This document shows positions 54,051 to 64,000 of a DNA stretch of 64,000 nucleotides, one piece after another. Every line of letters begins with the position of its first letter. Within the stretch, counting starts at the first letter, position 1. Source of the DNA: Acidobacteriota bacterium. Its GTDB lineage: Bacteria > Acidobacteriota > Terriglobia > Acidiferrales > UBA7541. The stretch is taken from the NCBI GenBank assembly GCA_003223215.1, contig QHYH01000098.1:99616-163615 (forward strand). The letters are read 5' to 3'. The translations under genes were made by a program, and so were the position numbers. The notes beneath the pieces were generated by a model that did no database searches, was not told the origin of the DNA, and worked only from the letters and a program-made list of their open reading frames with translations.

Positions 54051-57000
54051 ATGGGCGGTAATGGAACAGCGCAGTTCGCCTACCAGTCGCCGGATCTTGT
54101 AAAAGTCTTGAATGCAGCGCGGAAAGGGAACTTTAAGGTCCGCATTCCCGCGAAGAACGGGGCCGTTCCGCCCGAGGTTGCGGCAGGATTAAACCAGGTG
54201 TTCGCTGTCAATCAAAGAATGGCGCAGGAATTGGAGGAGCTGCGCCGGGAACGGAAAGACCTTCTGCGAGCGCTCGAAGCGTTTGAGGAAGGCGACTTTG
54301 CGGCGCGCGCTGCTGAAGGACCATCCGGGAGTCCGGTGGTCCGCGCACTGAACAATGTTATCGGCATGAACCAGAAGGTCGCCGGTGAATTGGTGCGCGT
54401 CAGCCGGGCCGTGGGGAAAGAAGGCAGGCTTTTTGAGCGAGCAGTGCTGAAAAAAGCGCGCGGGTCGTGGGGGACGTCCATTGCAGCTGTCAACACGTTG
54501 ATTGGCGACCTGGTCCAGCCAACGATTGAGGTTGCGAGCGTCATCGGCGAGGTGGCGGAGGGCAATCTTTCGCGCACTATGCCCCTGGAGATCGAAGGGC
54601 GTCCGGTGAAGGGCGCGTTCCTGCAAATGGCCAACACCATCAACACGATGGTCGGCCAACTGAAAGCCTTCGCGTCGGAAGTGACACGCGTGGCGCGCGA
54701 AGTGGGAACCGACGGCAAGCTGGGCGGGCAGGCGCAAGTGAAAGGCGTGGCAGGCGCCTGGAAAGGCCTCACCGATAACGTCAACTCGATGGCCCGCAAC
54801 CTGACGAACCAAGTGCGCAACATTGCCGACGTAACGACGGCGGTCGCCAAAGGTGACCTCTCGAAAAAAATCACCGTCCAGGCCAAGGGAGAAATTCGGC
54901 AGCTCAAGGACACGATCAACACGATGGTGGACCAGTTGAATGCGTTCGCCTCGGAAGTGGCGCGTGTGGCGCGCGAGGTGGGCACGGCCGGCAAACTGGG
55001 CGGTCAGGCTGAGGTTGAGGGCGTGGCTGGGGCTTGGAAGGACCTGACGGACAACGTGAACTCGATGGCCTCGAACCTAACGAATCAGGTGCGGAACATC
55101 GCCGAAGTGACCACGGCGGTGGCCAAAGGTGACCTGTCGAAGAAGATCACCGTGGAAGTGAAAGGCGAACTGCTGCAGCTCAAACAGACCATCAATACCA
55201 TGGTCGACCAGCTGAATTCATTCGCTTCGGAAGTGACGCGCGTGGCGCGCGAGGTGGGTACGGAAGGGAAGCTGGGTGGTCAGGCCGAAGTAGAAGGCGT
55301 GGGCGGTGTGTGGAAAGACCTGACCGACAACGTGAATTCCATGGCGTCGAACCTCACGAACCAGGTGCGCAACATCGCGGAAGTAACCACGGCGGTGGCT
55401 AAGGGCGACCTCTCCAAGGAAATCACGGTAGAAGCGAAGGGGGAAATTCTGGAGTTGAAAAACACCATCAACACGATGGTGGATCAGCTCAACGCCTTCG
55501 CCTCGGAAGTGACACGCGTGGCGCGCGAAGTGGGTACGGAGGGCAAGCTGGGTGGCCAGGCACAGGTCAAGGGCGTGGGGGGTACCTGGAAAGATTTGAC
55601 GGACAATGTGAACTCGATGGCGTCAAACCTGACCAACCAGGTGCGCAACATCGCCGAGGTCACAACGGCCGTGGCGCGTGGCGATCTCTCGCGAAAAATC
55701 ACCGTTCGCGTCAAAGGCGAATTGCTGCAGTTGAAGCAGACCATCAACACGATGGTGGACCAGCTGAACGGGTTTGGATCGGAAGTGACGCGCGTGGCGC
55801 GCGAGGTGGGCACCGAGGGCAAGCTGGGCGGCCAAGCCAAAGTGAAAGGTGTGGCGGGCACCTGGAAGGACCTGACGGATAACGTGAACTTGATGGCGTC
55901 GAACCTGACCAACCAGGTGCGTAACATCGCTGAAGTCACCACGGCGGTTGCCAAGGGCGATCTCTCAAAAAAGATCACGGTCGAAGTGAAGGGCGAGCTC
56001 CTACAGCTCAAAGAGACCATCAACACGATGGTGGACCAGCTGAATTCGTTCGCCTCGGAAGTGACGCGGGTGGCGCGCGAAGTCGGCACCGATGGCAAGC
56101 TTGGTGGTCAGGCACAAGTGAAGGGCGTGGCGGGCGCTTGGAAAGACCTCACCGACAACGTGAACTCAATGGGTTCGAACCTGACCAACCAGGTGCGCAA
56201 TCTCGCAGACGTGACAACGGCAGTCGCTAAAGGTGACCTTTCAAGAAAAATCACGGTGGACGCGAAGGGCGAGATTCGCCAGCTCAAAGATACGATCAAC
56301 ACGATGGTGGACCAGCTCAAGGCGTTCGCCTCGGAAGTAACGCGCGTGGCACGCGAAGTGGGCACGGAAGGAAAACTGGGCGGACAGGCGCAGGTAGAAG
56401 GCGTAGGCGGTGTCTGGAAGGATTTAACCGACAACGTCAACTTCATGGCTTCTAACCTGACCAACCAGGTGCGCAACATTGCAGACGTGACGACCGCCAT
56501 CGCTCGCGGTGACCTGGCGAAGAAAATCACCGTCGAAGTAAAAGGAGAATTGCTGGAGCTCAAAGAGACCATCAACGCCATGGTGGACCAGCTCAACGCC
56601 TTCGCTTCGGAAGTGACGCGCGTGGCGCGCGAGGTAGGTACGGAAGGAAAGCTGGGCGGGCAGGCGCAAGTAAGGGACGTGGCCGGCACCTGGAAGGACC
56701 TAACCGACAACGTAAATCAGCTGGCCGCCAACCTCACGACCCAGGTGCGAGCGATCAAAGACGTGGCCACGGCCGTAACCAAAGGCGACCTGACGCGGTC
56801 GATCGCGGTTGAGGCACGGGGCGAGGTCGAGGTTCTCAAGGACAACATCAACGAAATGATTCGCAATCTCCGCGTCACCACGCAAAAGAACGCGGAGCAG
56901 GACTGGCTCAAGACCAACCTGGCCAAGTTCAGCCGAATGCTTCAGGGGCAGCGCGACCTGCAAACGGTTGCGCAGCAGATTCTTTCTGAACTGGCGTCCC

Positions 57001-59543
57001 TGGTGAATGCGCATCAGGGAGTGTTCTATACGTATGACGACAGAGAGAATGCCGAAGAGCCGCTTTTGCTGGTGACTTCGTATGCAGGAAGCCGCGATTT
57101 GCCCGTCAGGCTGAAGTTGGCAGAGACCCTGATCGGCCAGTGTGCTCTGGACCATAAAAGGCTCGTGGTCGATGAGTTCACCGAAGACGCTTGGCATATT
57201 AGCGCCGGTCTAGCCGAGGCCAAGCCGTCTCACGTGGTCGTACTTCCGGTGCTGTTCGAAAAACAAGTCAAAGCGGTGATCGCTCTTGCGTCCTTCAAGC
57301 CTTTCGGTGAGGTACATCAGACGTTCTTCGATCAATTGACCGAACTTTTCGGAATCGTGTTGAACACCATTGCCGCCACCATGCGTACGGAGGACCTGCT
57401 CAAGAGGTCCCAGGCACTTACGACCGAGCTCCAGCAGACGAACGCGGAACTCAACGAAAAGGCGGAACAGCTCCAGTTGACTTCCAAATACAAGAGCGAC
57501 TTTTTGGCCAACATGTCGCACGAGTTGCGCACGCCGTTGAACAGCCTCCTCATTCTGTCCAAGATGCTTCATCAAAACGCTGAAGGCAACCTTACGACCA
57601 AGCAGGTGGAACACGCAAAAACGATCAATCTGGCGGGCAGCGACCTGCTGTCACTTATCAACGACATTCTGGACCTCTCTAAAATTGAGTCGGGCACCAT
57701 GTCCGTGGACGCGACGCAAGTCCGGTTCAAAGACATTCAAGACGAGGTGGAAGCCAACTTCCGACCCCTCGCGCACTCAAAGAAGCTGGATTTCGAGATC
57801 CACACAGGTCCCGAGCTGCCCGCTAGCTTTGAAAGCGACGCGAAGCGCGTCCAGCAGGTCCTTCGGAACTTGCTCTCGAACGCCATCAAGTTCACTTCCG
57901 AGGGAATCGTGCAGCTTCAGATCGGTGTGGCCACTCATGGCTGGTCAAGAGATCATGAAATTCTAAGTCGCGCGGAGAAAGTGATCTCTTTCGCGGTCAA
58001 AGATACGGGAATAGGAATCTCTCCGGCCAAGTACCAGGTCATCTTCGAACCTTTCCAACAAGCCGACACGTCAACCAGCCGAAAATACGGGGGGACTGGC
58101 TTAGGGCTGTCGATCTCCAGAGAAGTGGCCAAGTTGCTTGGCGGAGAAATCAAGCTCGAGAGCACGCCCGGCCAAGGGAGCACGTTCATCCTTTACCTGC
58201 CTGATCGCTACGTCCCAGTTAGGACCAAGGCTCTCAAAGAGGCAGCCTCGATGGCTACCGAGGAAGAGGCGCATGCGGCGTCCAAACCGGCTGGCGTGGG
58301 AGAGGCCATCCTTGAACTGCTCCCCACGGATGTGCAGGACGATCGCGAAAATCTAAAGCCTGGCGATCAGACATTGCTCATTGTGGAGGACGACATATCT
58401 TTTGGTAGCCTCCTTCTTGATCTGGCGCGGGAGCAGGGTATGAAAGGGCTGCTTGCTTTTACGGGCGAGGCCGCCATCGTCACGGCCCGGAAATTCCGTC
58501 CGCAGGCTATCTCGCTCGATCTAAGACTGCCGGATATGGAAGGTTATGCCCTTCTCGACTACCTCAAACATAATGCGGAGCTGCGCCATGTTCCTGTGGT
58601 CGTTCTCTCGGGGGGTGACGACCCCGAGCGGGCGCTGCGGGCCGGGGCCTTTGCCTACATGAAGAAGCCGGCGGAAAGGGACGACCTCGTCCAGGCATTA
58701 CTGAAGATTCAGGTCTTCCTCAGCCGCCAGCCGAAGCATCTGCTTATTGTGGAGGATAACGACATTCAGCGGCGGAACCTGATCGATCTACTTGCCGGCG
58801 AAGACGTCGCGACAGAGTCGGCGGGAACAGCGGACGAAGCCCTGGAGATACTCAAATCGAAGCCCTTTGACTGCCTGGTCCTCGATCTGATGCTGCCGGA
58901 TATGAGCGGCATCCAATTGCTCGAGAAAATAAAATCCGAAGTGGGAATTCTCCAGCTACCTATCATTGTTCACACCGGGAAGGACCTTTCTGCGGAAGAG
59001 GAAGCGCGTCTTTCCTTGCTCACCAGTGCCATTGTTGTCAAGGATGCAACCTCGCCGGAGCATGTCGTCGAGGCGGTTACCCTGTTTCTGCATCGTCCCG
59101 TTGCGGTGCTCGCCGCGCCGCTCCGCAAAATGCTGGAAAGCGCCTCCGAGAAGGAGCCGGCGCTTGCCGGCAAGACCGTCTTGGTCGTGGACGACGATAT
59201 GAGGAATATCTACGCACTCTCGAGCGTGCTGGAAATGAGCCAGATGAACGTCGTCTGCGCGCAAGACGGGAAGAAGGCGATAGAAGAGTTAGCTTCGAAT
59301 CCGGTGATCGACTTAGTTTTCATGGACATCATGATGCCGGAAATGGACGGGTACCAAGCGTTGCGCGAGATTCGCAAGATGGAGCGATTCAACTCGCTGC
59401 CCATCATCGCGGTAACGGCCAAGGCCATGCCGGAGGACCGCGAGCGCTGCATCGAGGCAGGCGCCTCCGATTACATCCCCAAGCCGGTCGATCCGGCCAG
59501 GCTCCTGTCGCTGCTCCGGGTATGGCTCCATCCCAAGCAGTGA
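54051..59543 (+). CDS. Soluble hybrid histidine kinase: poly-HAMP, GAF, HisKA, HATPase, three REC
   Basis: ATG 54051 follows GGAGGAATC. The 1830-residue protein has no membrane helix. Residues 20-195 form diverged HAMP-like units, then eight near-identical 92-residue HAMP-type repeats (about 195-930) such as [20 protein letters not shown] and [20 protein letters not shown]. Next come a GAF domain (about 985-1115), a coiled coil, HisKA with phospho-acceptor His1157 ([11 protein letters not shown]), HATPase ([39 protein letters not shown]) and three receiver domains with acceptors Asp1490, Asp1612 and Asp1759. This resembles fungal group III (Nik1-type) osmosensing kinases, which carry about 90-residue HAMP repeats. 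It probably senses an intracellular or osmotic cue and runs a phosphorelay; the REC-PAS-kinase gene follows. Confidence 0.95.
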   Translation: MGGNGTAQFAYQSPDLVKVLNAARKGNFKVRIPAKNGAVPPEVAAGLNQVFAVNQRMAQELEELRRERKDLLRALEAFEEGDFAARAAEGPSGSPVVRALNNVIGMNQKVAGELVRVSRAVGKEGRLFERAVLKKARGSWGTSIAAVNTLIGDLVQPTIEVASVIGEVAEGNLSRTMPLEIEGRPVKGAFLQMANTINTMVGQLKAFASEVTRVAREVGTDGKLGGQAQVKGVAGAWKGLTDNVNSMARNLTNQVRNIADVTTAVAKGDLSKKITVQAKGEIRQLKDTINTMVDQLNAFASEVARVAREVGTAGKLGGQAEVEGVAGAWKDLTDNVNSMASNLTNQVRNIAEVTTAVAKGDLSKKITVEVKGELLQLKQTINTMVDQLNSFASEVTRVAREVGTEGKLGGQAEVEGVGGVWKDLTDNVNSMASNLTNQVRNIAEVTTAVAKGDLSKEITVEAKGEILELKNTINTMVDQLNAFASEVTRVAREVGTEGKLGGQAQVKGVGGTWKDLTDNVNSMASNLTNQVRNIAEVTTAVARGDLSRKITVRVKGELLQLKQTINTMVDQLNGFGSEVTRVAREVGTEGKLGGQAKVKGVAGTWKDLTDNVNLMASNLTNQVRNIAEVTTAVAKGDLSKKITVEVKGELLQLKETINTMVDQLNSFASEVTRVAREVGTDGKLGGQAQVKGVAGAWKDLTDNVNSMGSNLTNQVRNLADVTTAVAKGDLSRKITVDAKGEIRQLKDTINTMVDQLKAFASEVTRVAREVGTEGKLGGQAQVEGVGGVWKDLTDNVNFMASNLTNQVRNIADVTTAIARGDLAKKITVEVKGELLELKETINAMVDQLNAFASEVTRVAREVGTEGKLGGQAQVRDVAGTWKDLTDNVNQLAANLTTQVRAIKDVATAVTKGDLTRSIAVEARGEVEVLKDNINEMIRNLRVTTQKNAEQDWLKTNLAKFSRMLQGQRDLQTVAQQILSELASLVNAHQGVFYTYDDRENAEEPLLLVTSYAGSRDLPVRLKLAETLIGQCALDHKRLVVDEFTEDAWHISAGLAEAKPSHVVVLPVLFEKQVKAVIALASFKPFGEVHQTFFDQLTELFGIVLNTIAATMRTEDLLKRSQALTTELQQTNAELNEKAEQLQLTSKYKSDFLANMSHELRTPLNSLLILSKMLHQNAEGNLTTKQVEHAKTINLAGSDLLSLINDILDLSKIESGTMSVDATQVRFKDIQDEVEANFRPLAHSKKLDFEIHTGPELPASFESDAKRVQQVLRNLLSNAIKFTSEGIVQLQIGVATHGWSRDHEILSRAEKVISFAVKDTGIGISPAKYQVIFEPFQQADTSTSRKYGGTGLGLSISREVAKLLGGEIKLESTPGQGSTFILYLPDRYVPVRTKALKEAASMATEEEAHAASKPAGVGEAILELLPTDVQDDRENLKPGDQTLLIVEDDISFGSLLLDLAREQGMKGLLAFTGEAAIVTARKFRPQAISLDLRLPDMEGYALLDYLKHNAELRHVPVVVLSGGDDPERALRAGAFAYMKKPAERDDLVQALLKIQVFLSRQPKHLLIVEDNDIQRRNLIDLLAGEDVATESAGTADEALEILKSKPFDCLVLDLMLPDMSGIQLLEKIKSEVGILQLPIIVHTGKDLSAEEEARLSLLTSAIVVKDATSPEHVVEAVTLFLHRPVAVLAAPLRKMLESASEKEPALAGKTVLVVDDDMRNIYALSSVLEMSQMNVVCAQDGKKAIEELASNPVIDLVFMDIMMPEMDGYQALREIRKMERFNSLPIIAVTAKAMPEDRERCIEAGASDYIPKPVDPARLLSLLRVWLHPKQ
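54632..56839 (+). repeat. Eight tandem 276-bp units inside the HAMP-repeat kinase
   Basis: The anchor GTGGCGCGCGA recurs about every 276 bases (near 54689, 54965, 55241, 55517, 55793, 56069, 56345, 56621), giving eight units of 92 codons. Variation between units is concentrated at a few positions (for example [21 protein letters not shown]), which suggests homogenisation by recombination. Assemblies may collapse or expand it. Confidence 0.9.
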
Positions 59544-60075
59544 TGAGGTAAAGGACCAGCGGGTTCCTTGAAGGGGACGGGAACTAGAGACGGAGCGGCG
59601 GCAATGAGGGCCAGTCGACGGCGGTTTCTTTGACGGGTTTCACTTCTTAGAAGAAACCGTGCAGGAATAACCTGAGGTTTGATCCGGAAGATTCCCACAG
59701 TTAAACCCCCGAGCGCATTCATGGAAACCTCCTCAGACAAAAACCCGGCGGTAACTGGATTGTCGTGCCGTTTTGTACGCACGCACTATCTGGTAGTCCA
59801 GCTCGTCTCACAGCCGCTCTCTGCGGCTCGGCACTTTTGCAAGACTACGGCGTCAGCGGCGTCGGGGAGGGTTCCCAGGTGTATCTTCGGGGCCGGTGAG
59901 CTCCCTTTTCGAGCAGGGGAGAACCACCGTGCCCGCTTAAATTCTTTGTTCTAGGCAAGAGAGCAGAAAAGATGTAAGAGTTCTCCACCAATGTGGTGTT
60001 TCAGCATGGCGCGGGGACGTTCAGCAGCGGATTTGCAAGTGGTGAGCACCCGGAGAAAGGTGACTAAGTCGAATC
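59544..60075. other. Intergenic region with a hairpin, no gene recognised
   Basis: CGGTTTCTT (59622-59630) pairs with AAGAAACCG (59651-59659) around 20 bases, about 80 bases after the kinase stop, as a possible terminator. An open frame at 59679-59954 lacks a ribosome site and family features. No promoter pair was assigned. Confidence 0.45.
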
Positions 60076-61587
60076 GTGCATGCATCGCCGTTAACAAAAG
60101 CGAGCACGGAGGGCTTCGAGACTGAAGCAAACATCCTTCTTGTGGACGACCGCGAGGACAACCTCGATGTGCTCGAAGCCATCTTGAAGGATTTCGGTCA
60201 GAATCTCGTCCGTGCGCGCTCTGGTCAAGAGGCCCTCCGGTTGCTTTTGGACAAGAACTTTGCAGTGATTCTGCTCGATGTCCGCATGCCCGACATGGAC
60301 GGATTCGAGACGGCGGAATTGATCAGGAAGCGGCAACGGTCCAGGCATACTCCGATTATCTTCATAACCGCTGCGGATGCCACTCCCGAGCAACTCGCTC
60401 GTGGTTATTCTGCCGGGGCCGTTGATTTCATTTTCAAACCGTACACGCCCGACGTGCTGAAAGCCAAGGTCCGCATCTTCCTCGAACTATTCAAAAAGTC
60501 AGAGGAAAGCCGCGAGAGCGAACTTCGCTTTAGGACGCTGGTCACGAACGTTCCCGGCGCTCTTTACAGGCGCAAGGCCGAGCCACCCTGGGACGTTTCC
60601 TTTATCAGTAACTACATCGAAAAAATATCGGGTTACCCGGCTTCCGATTTCATCGAGCGACGGCGTAGCTACGCGAGCATTGTCTGCCGAGACGATACCG
60701 ATACTCTTTCGGCCGCACTGGAGGAGGCAGTTCGAAAGAAAGCTCCCTATGCTCTCGAATATCGGATTCTCCACTCGGACGGACGCATCTCTTGGGTTTT
60801 GGATCAAGGACAGGCCATCGTCGAAGAATCGGGGAAGACCGAGCGTTTGCATGGCTTCGTTTTCGACACCACGGTTCGTAAGGTTGCCGAGGAGGCTCTT
60901 CGAGATGCCTTCGCGCGTTTGATCGAGACACAGGACAATGAGCGACGAAAGGTTGGCGTGGACCTACACGACAGAACCAGTCCATTGCTCAGTGCGCTTC
61001 TCGGAAAGCTTTACACTCTAAGGCACGGAAGCCGCAAGCTCGATCCGGGAACAGCGAAGAGCCTCGAAGATAGTTTGAAGCTTGCGGAAGATGTCTCGGG
61101 CATCCTGCGGAACGTTTCTCACGTTTGGTATCCGCAGTTGGTTGAGAAGAGTGGCTTACTGACGGGCTTACGCGGGTATTTCGGCGATTTTACCAAACGA
61201 ACGGGAATTCCCGTGGGCGTCAACTTCCCCCCGGATCTAGCGCCTCTGTTCCATGAGTCCGAGTTGGCACTTTTCCGTGTTGTGCAGGAAAGCCTTGTCA
61301 ATGTCGTTCGCCATTCCGTCAAGCCGACCGTAACGGTCTCCATAGAGGTGAAAGTAAGTGATCTGATTCTAGAAGTAAGCGATCAAGGCCGCGAGCTGGC
61401 TCTAGGTATGCGAGACAGTAAGCCCGATAATATGGTCGGTGAGCTTGGCTTTGTAAGTTTGCGCGACCGTCTCAAACAACTCGGCGGTGAGTTGGAGGTA
61501 CGGACGAGAGGATCAGTCAGTATGGTCACGGCCGTGGTCCCTTTGAGATCCTCCGGAAAGGCGTTGAAAGGACCGCTAAGTTACTGA
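60076..61587 (+). CDS. Receiver-PAS-histidine kinase (NarL/DesK-type kinase core)
   Basis: GTG 60076 is the only in-frame start after the stop at 60061; it has no close ribosome site. The 503-residue protein has an N-terminal receiver (ANILLVDDREDNLDVLEAIL, acceptor Asp68 in VILLDVRMPDMDG, Lys in FIFKPYTPDVL), a PAS domain (about residues 150-270: SELRFRTLVTNVPGALYRRK, GRISWVLDQGQAIVEESGKT), a HisKA_3-type segment (ETQDNERRKVGVDLHDRTSP, His298) and a C-terminal ATPase region (QESLVNVVRHSVKPTVTVSI, GELGFVSLRDRLKQLGGELE). No membrane helix. It is probably a cytosolic relay partner of the poly-HAMP kinase. The ATPase motifs are diverged (VSDQGRE instead of DNGxG), so activity is uncertain. Confidence 0.88.
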   Translation: MHASPLTKASTEGFETEANILLVDDREDNLDVLEAILKDFGQNLVRARSGQEALRLLLDKNFAVILLDVRMPDMDGFETAELIRKRQRSRHTPIIFITAADATPEQLARGYSAGAVDFIFKPYTPDVLKAKVRIFLELFKKSEESRESELRFRTLVTNVPGALYRRKAEPPWDVSFISNYIEKISGYPASDFIERRRSYASIVCRDDTDTLSAALEEAVRKKAPYALEYRILHSDGRISWVLDQGQAIVEESGKTERLHGFVFDTTVRKVAEEALRDAFARLIETQDNERRKVGVDLHDRTSPLLSALLGKLYTLRHGSRKLDPGTAKSLEDSLKLAEDVSGILRNVSHVWYPQLVEKSGLLTGLRGYFGDFTKRTGIPVGVNFPPDLAPLFHESELALFRVVQESLVNVVRHSVKPTVTVSIEVKVSDLILEVSDQGRELALGMRDSKPDNMVGELGFVSLRDRLKQLGGELEVRTRGSVSMVTAVVPLRSSGKALKGPLSY

Positions 61588-61898
61588 CGCAGGCCAAGCC
61601 TAATTGGACTCACGGGTTCTTGTAGGGGCGTTGAAAGTTCCAGACCCACAGCAAAACGCTTCTCGCTCAGTCGCTCGCAGTAGATGACCCGGGCTGGGAC
61701 GCGGCTCCCTGTCTTTGGGGTGGTGAGGAGGACGCGTTCACCCGGTTTCCAGCCTTGTTCTGTGACCAAGCGCAGCCCCTGCTCGCTTATGTTTTCCGTT
61801 GTTGCCGGATGCTCGAGCCCCAAGCTGTCGGGGCGAGCAAGAGCCACCACTTCTCCCTTCGCCACGCGCTTCTTGCCACGGCCAGTAAATAGACCCAT
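61581..61898 (-). CDS. PilZ-domain-like protein
   Basis: The 105-residue protein (ATG 61898, after GATAGG) fits a single PilZ fold: VALARPDSLGLEHPATTENI, SEQGLRLVTEQGWKPGERVL, SRVPARVIYCERLSEKRFAV and GLELSTP. The c-di-GMP signature (RxxxR, then D/NxSxxG) is only partly kept: KKRVAKGE stands in for the Arg pair and TENISEQG matches the N-x-S-x-x-G part. So nucleotide binding is likely altered. It overlaps the end of the REC-PAS-kinase gene by 7 bases on the opposite strand. The role may be envelope or motility control; this is inferred from the family. Confidence 0.75.
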   Translation of the reverse strand: MGLFTGRGKKRVAKGEVVALARPDSLGLEHPATTENISEQGLRLVTEQGWKPGERVLLTTPKTGSRVPARVIYCERLSEKRFAVGLELSTPLQEPVSPIRLGLRQ

Positions 61899-62519
61899 AA
61901 CCTATCGCTTACCATCACGGTCCTCTTTAGGAAAACGCCGAACCATTGAGACCAGAGGTGGTTGTCTCCATTTCCATGAGTGGGTGTGCTAAGCGTATAG
62001 CCGGGCTTACGGCCTGGCAATCCGGTGTTTTCTGTAGGATTGTGAAGGGATTCTTCCGCAATCGCCGCGGAGTCTCCAAAAAATTAGCAGATCACCGTAC
62101 GAGGCGGGAACTTCCAGAAATCTCCGCGTCAAGGTGTAGCATTAAACCTCCGCAAAATGGACCAGGGAATGCTTTGCTCGAACCCGGTGAAAACCTCAGT
62201 ACCAGGAATGACGCGGAGCGGCCTATCGGTTTCCGATATTCCCACGTAGCAGGTCATAGCGGAAACCAGGGGAGGGGAGTCTTGGCAAGCGGTGAGAGCA
62301 CCAAAGGGCGCAACCGTGTCGACAATGTCCCTGGCTGCTCAATTAGGCGAAAGGGCTTCGGATAGATTTGCCGGGAAACTCGGGAGGAGAAGGGCGCAGC
62401 TGGCTCTGTCGTTCGCGAAATGTTGATGCCCGACTCATCACGTGAAACCCGCATCCCCGCTGAATCATCACCGCAGCGCACGCCGGGTCGTATAAATTGC
62501 GCTGCCGAGGAAACTAATC
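61899..62519. other. Intergenic region, no gene recognised
   Basis: Open frames here have no family features and no convincing ribosome sites. The promoter of the PilZ gene and of the MHYT remnant should lie here; none was clearly seen. The stretch may be decayed coding sequence. Confidence 0.45.
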
Positions 62520-62852
62520 ATGCCTCTGTCAGCTACGCATCTCCCGGGTTCCTATGATGCTCTGGGGCGTAATCCTCTCGATCGTGATTGCCGTGGCGGC
62601 CTCGTACACCGCGCTGGATCTTGCCGGGCGCGTTGCTGCCCGCAAAGGATGGACCTTCGCAACGTGGTTGACCGGAGGGTCCCTCACTATGGGCGTTGGC
62701 ATCTGGTCCATGCACTTCTCGGCGGTGCTGGCTTTCCTGTTCCTTCCGTCCGCTTCCCGTTGCCTTGTCCGTCGCGTTTGCGATTGCCTTCTCCTATTCC
62801 GCGCTGCGTCTGGCGTTCTATTTTCGTGAGGCACACAAAGTGGTTTTGACCC
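62520..62852 (+). pseudogene. MHYT-domain membrane protein, frameshifted and truncated
   Basis: ATG 62520 (MPLSATHLPGSYDALG) follows GAGGAAAC. MHYT-type sequence then moves through two other frames: VILSIVIAVAASYTALDLAG with WLTGGSLTMGVGIWSMHFSA (frame of 62554), and VALSVAFAIAFSYSALRLAF with YFREAHKVV (frame of 62696). WSMHF stands for the M-H-Y-T metal-binding motif. Only the first three helices are present; the family has six to seven. MHYT domains sense small ligands such as O2, CO or NO, usually ahead of GGDEF, EAL or kinase parts. At least two shifts and the truncation show a pseudogene. Confidence 0.7.
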
Positions 62853-63361
62853 GCGGCGGAATTTCTCGGCACCAAGCGGCCGGATGTTCCCAGTTGCCTT
62901 GTTCTCGACGTTCGATTGCCGGGAATGAGCGGCCTGAATCTCCAGCAAAGACTGTCGCAGAGCGGCGTGCGCATGCCGATTATTTTTATCACCGGACATG
63001 GAGATATCCCCATGTCGGAAGGCGGGCGCTATCGAATTCCTCACAAAGCCATTCCGCGACCAGGACTTGCTTGACGCGAAACACAAGTGGCGCCAGAAAG
63101 GGCCCGCGCAAGGCATCAGCGGGATGCAGAAGTAGCCGTCTCGCTAGCGCGCTTCGCATCGCTCACGCCTCGCGAACGCCAAGTATTTCCTTTCGTCGTC
63201 TGCGGTTTGCTCAATAAACAAATCGCCGGACGAGCGAAGCCGCCGCCAGAGTCCATCGCAGCCAACTCATACGCAAAATGCAAGCGGATTCGTTAGCCGA
63301 GCTGGCCCGCATGGCTGAAAGAGGGGAGTCTCCGAACATTCCTGACTCTTCACCAAAGTAA
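62853..63361 (+). pseudogene. FixJ-like response regulator, decayed
   Basis: Directly after the MHYT remnant, the frame reads EFLGTKRPDVPSCLVLDVRL and PGMSGLNLQQRLSQSGVRMP, then IIFITGHGDIPMS: a FixJ receiver with its acceptor Asp in VLDVRLPG. A shift leads to AIEFLTKPFRDQDLLDAKHK, and another to ARFASLTPRERQVFPFVVCG and LLNKQIAG, the GerE/LuxR DNA-binding helix pair. The last part (IRKMQADSLAELARMAERG) is in a further frame and ends at TAA 63359. The first ~40 residues of the receiver are missing. The gene is a junction product with at least three shifts. No partner sensor is intact in the window. Confidence 0.75.
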
Positions 63362-64000
63362 AGCCTCCCTTTACGAAGAGCCGATAGACTCTACTTGCTT
63401 GCTTTGTTATAAGAAGTCAGCTTCATTGGCTTCGCCTGGAGCTGTGGCTGGTTGGAGGGAGACCAGTCCCGATGGCGAAATTGCCAAACGGCAAGATTGT
63501 TGCGGTCCATTCGCCTGATCGGCAGCTGCACGGCGGATCACCATGTGAGAGTGAACCGCCCGGAAAACTGGTTTCCCATTGTCGCGCAACAGTTACAAGA
63601 TTCCTTCGGTAGCCCAAGATCAAGCTCGGCTCCCACCAGCGGTGAGTAAGAGGAAGCTTATGGCCACACCTCAGCGCACCGGACAATTTCACGTCCCCTG
63701 CCATGAACACCATGTTGAAATGAGGTTGACAGACATTGTGCCGCAAACCATCGCCCTTGACCGAGCGCAATTTTTCTGCCCGCTGATCCTTCCCGACACG
63801 CAGCAGTAGTAGTAGTCTGGCGTGATTTGTTGGGATATGGGAAAGCTAGGCAGGCGTAGACTCGGCGGCTGGAGTGGTCTTGCATGAGGAACACTACACA
63901 GCTCCGGCATTCCTTCCGCGAGAGCAAGAGAGAGTTTGGCGCTGGAGTTGAACATTGAAAGCCAAAAACGGAAACTAGTTAAACTCCTGACGAGAATTTA
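63362..64000. other. Right-edge region, no gene recognised
   Basis: Several open frames of 60-115 codons exist on both strands, but none has a good ribosome site with family features. The sequence may contain decayed genes or the 5' region of a gene beyond the window. Confidence 0.4.

Noticed and set aside
54632..56839. CRISPR-like or satellite repeat array
   Set aside because: The 276-base period encodes 92-residue HAMP-type units in one frame; there are no short repeats separated by unique spacers.
59679..59954. Small protein of 91 residues after the poly-HAMP kinase
   Set aside because: No ribosome site, no conserved motif, and codon pattern unlike neighbouring genes.

Overview
The window reads as a chromosomal segment of an Acidobacteriota bacterium (Terriglobia-like). 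The evidence is the many MacB/FtsX-type permeases without an ATPase partner (the 'acidobacterial duplicated orphan permease', ADOP, type), their PadR-type regulators, a 1202-residue Oar-like TonB receptor with an N-terminal carboxypeptidase-regulatory fold, and a GC-rich sequence. No rRNA, tRNA or CRISPR array was recognised. All calls come from reading the sequence; no database was searched.

Layout. 1-2.1 kb: a partial ORF, a tandem universal stress protein and an ECF sigma factor. 2.3-6.0 kb: a graveyard of a DoxX gene and ADOP permeases (chimeric junction, frameshift, internal deletion, a start-only remnant). 6.0-11.4 kb: a lipoprotein, a kinase-fold protein lacking the catalytic Asp, a broken cyclopropane-fatty-acid synthase, a secreted protein, a Tat-signal remnant and an NHL propeller protein. 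11.6-22.4 kb: an acyl-CoA catabolism cluster with an ACAD11-like dehydrogenase, MaoC hydratase, APH-type kinase, histidine phosphatase, FadJ-like bifunctional enzyme, two adjacent acyl-CoA dehydrogenases, an acyl-CoA ligase and an SDR. 22.5-30.3 kb: TonB receptor, Zn alcohol dehydrogenase, TetR regulator, AidB-like dehydrogenase and a small winged-helix-like protein. 30.7-39.5 kb: enolase-superfamily enzyme, SDR, frameshifted ceramidase-like gene, GH39-like hydrolase, GH29 alpha-L-fucosidase, an oxidoreductase remnant and a class III aminotransferase. 39.5-41.3 kb: an IS1634-type element with imperfect terminal inverted repeats. 41.9-53.6 kb: two PadR-ADOP loci, one with three consecutive permeases and one with PadR running into the permease N-domain. 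54-62 kb: a giant soluble hybrid histidine kinase with eight 92-residue HAMP-type repeats, a REC-PAS-kinase and a PilZ protein. 62.5-63.4 kb: a decayed MHYT-FixJ composite.

How the genes may work together. The 11.6-22.4 kb cluster contains the parts expected for activating an acid to its CoA ester, phosphorylating a hydroxyl (APH), eliminating phosphate through an ACAD11-like enzyme, and completing beta-oxidation; this resembles the split bacterial form of the ACAD10/ACAD11 route for 4-hydroxy acids. The 30.7-37.7 kb genes look like secreted glycan cleavage plus sugar-acid metabolism. The 54-62 kb genes look like a cytosolic phosphorelay. Gene decay is frequent, and some frameshifts could be sequence errors.
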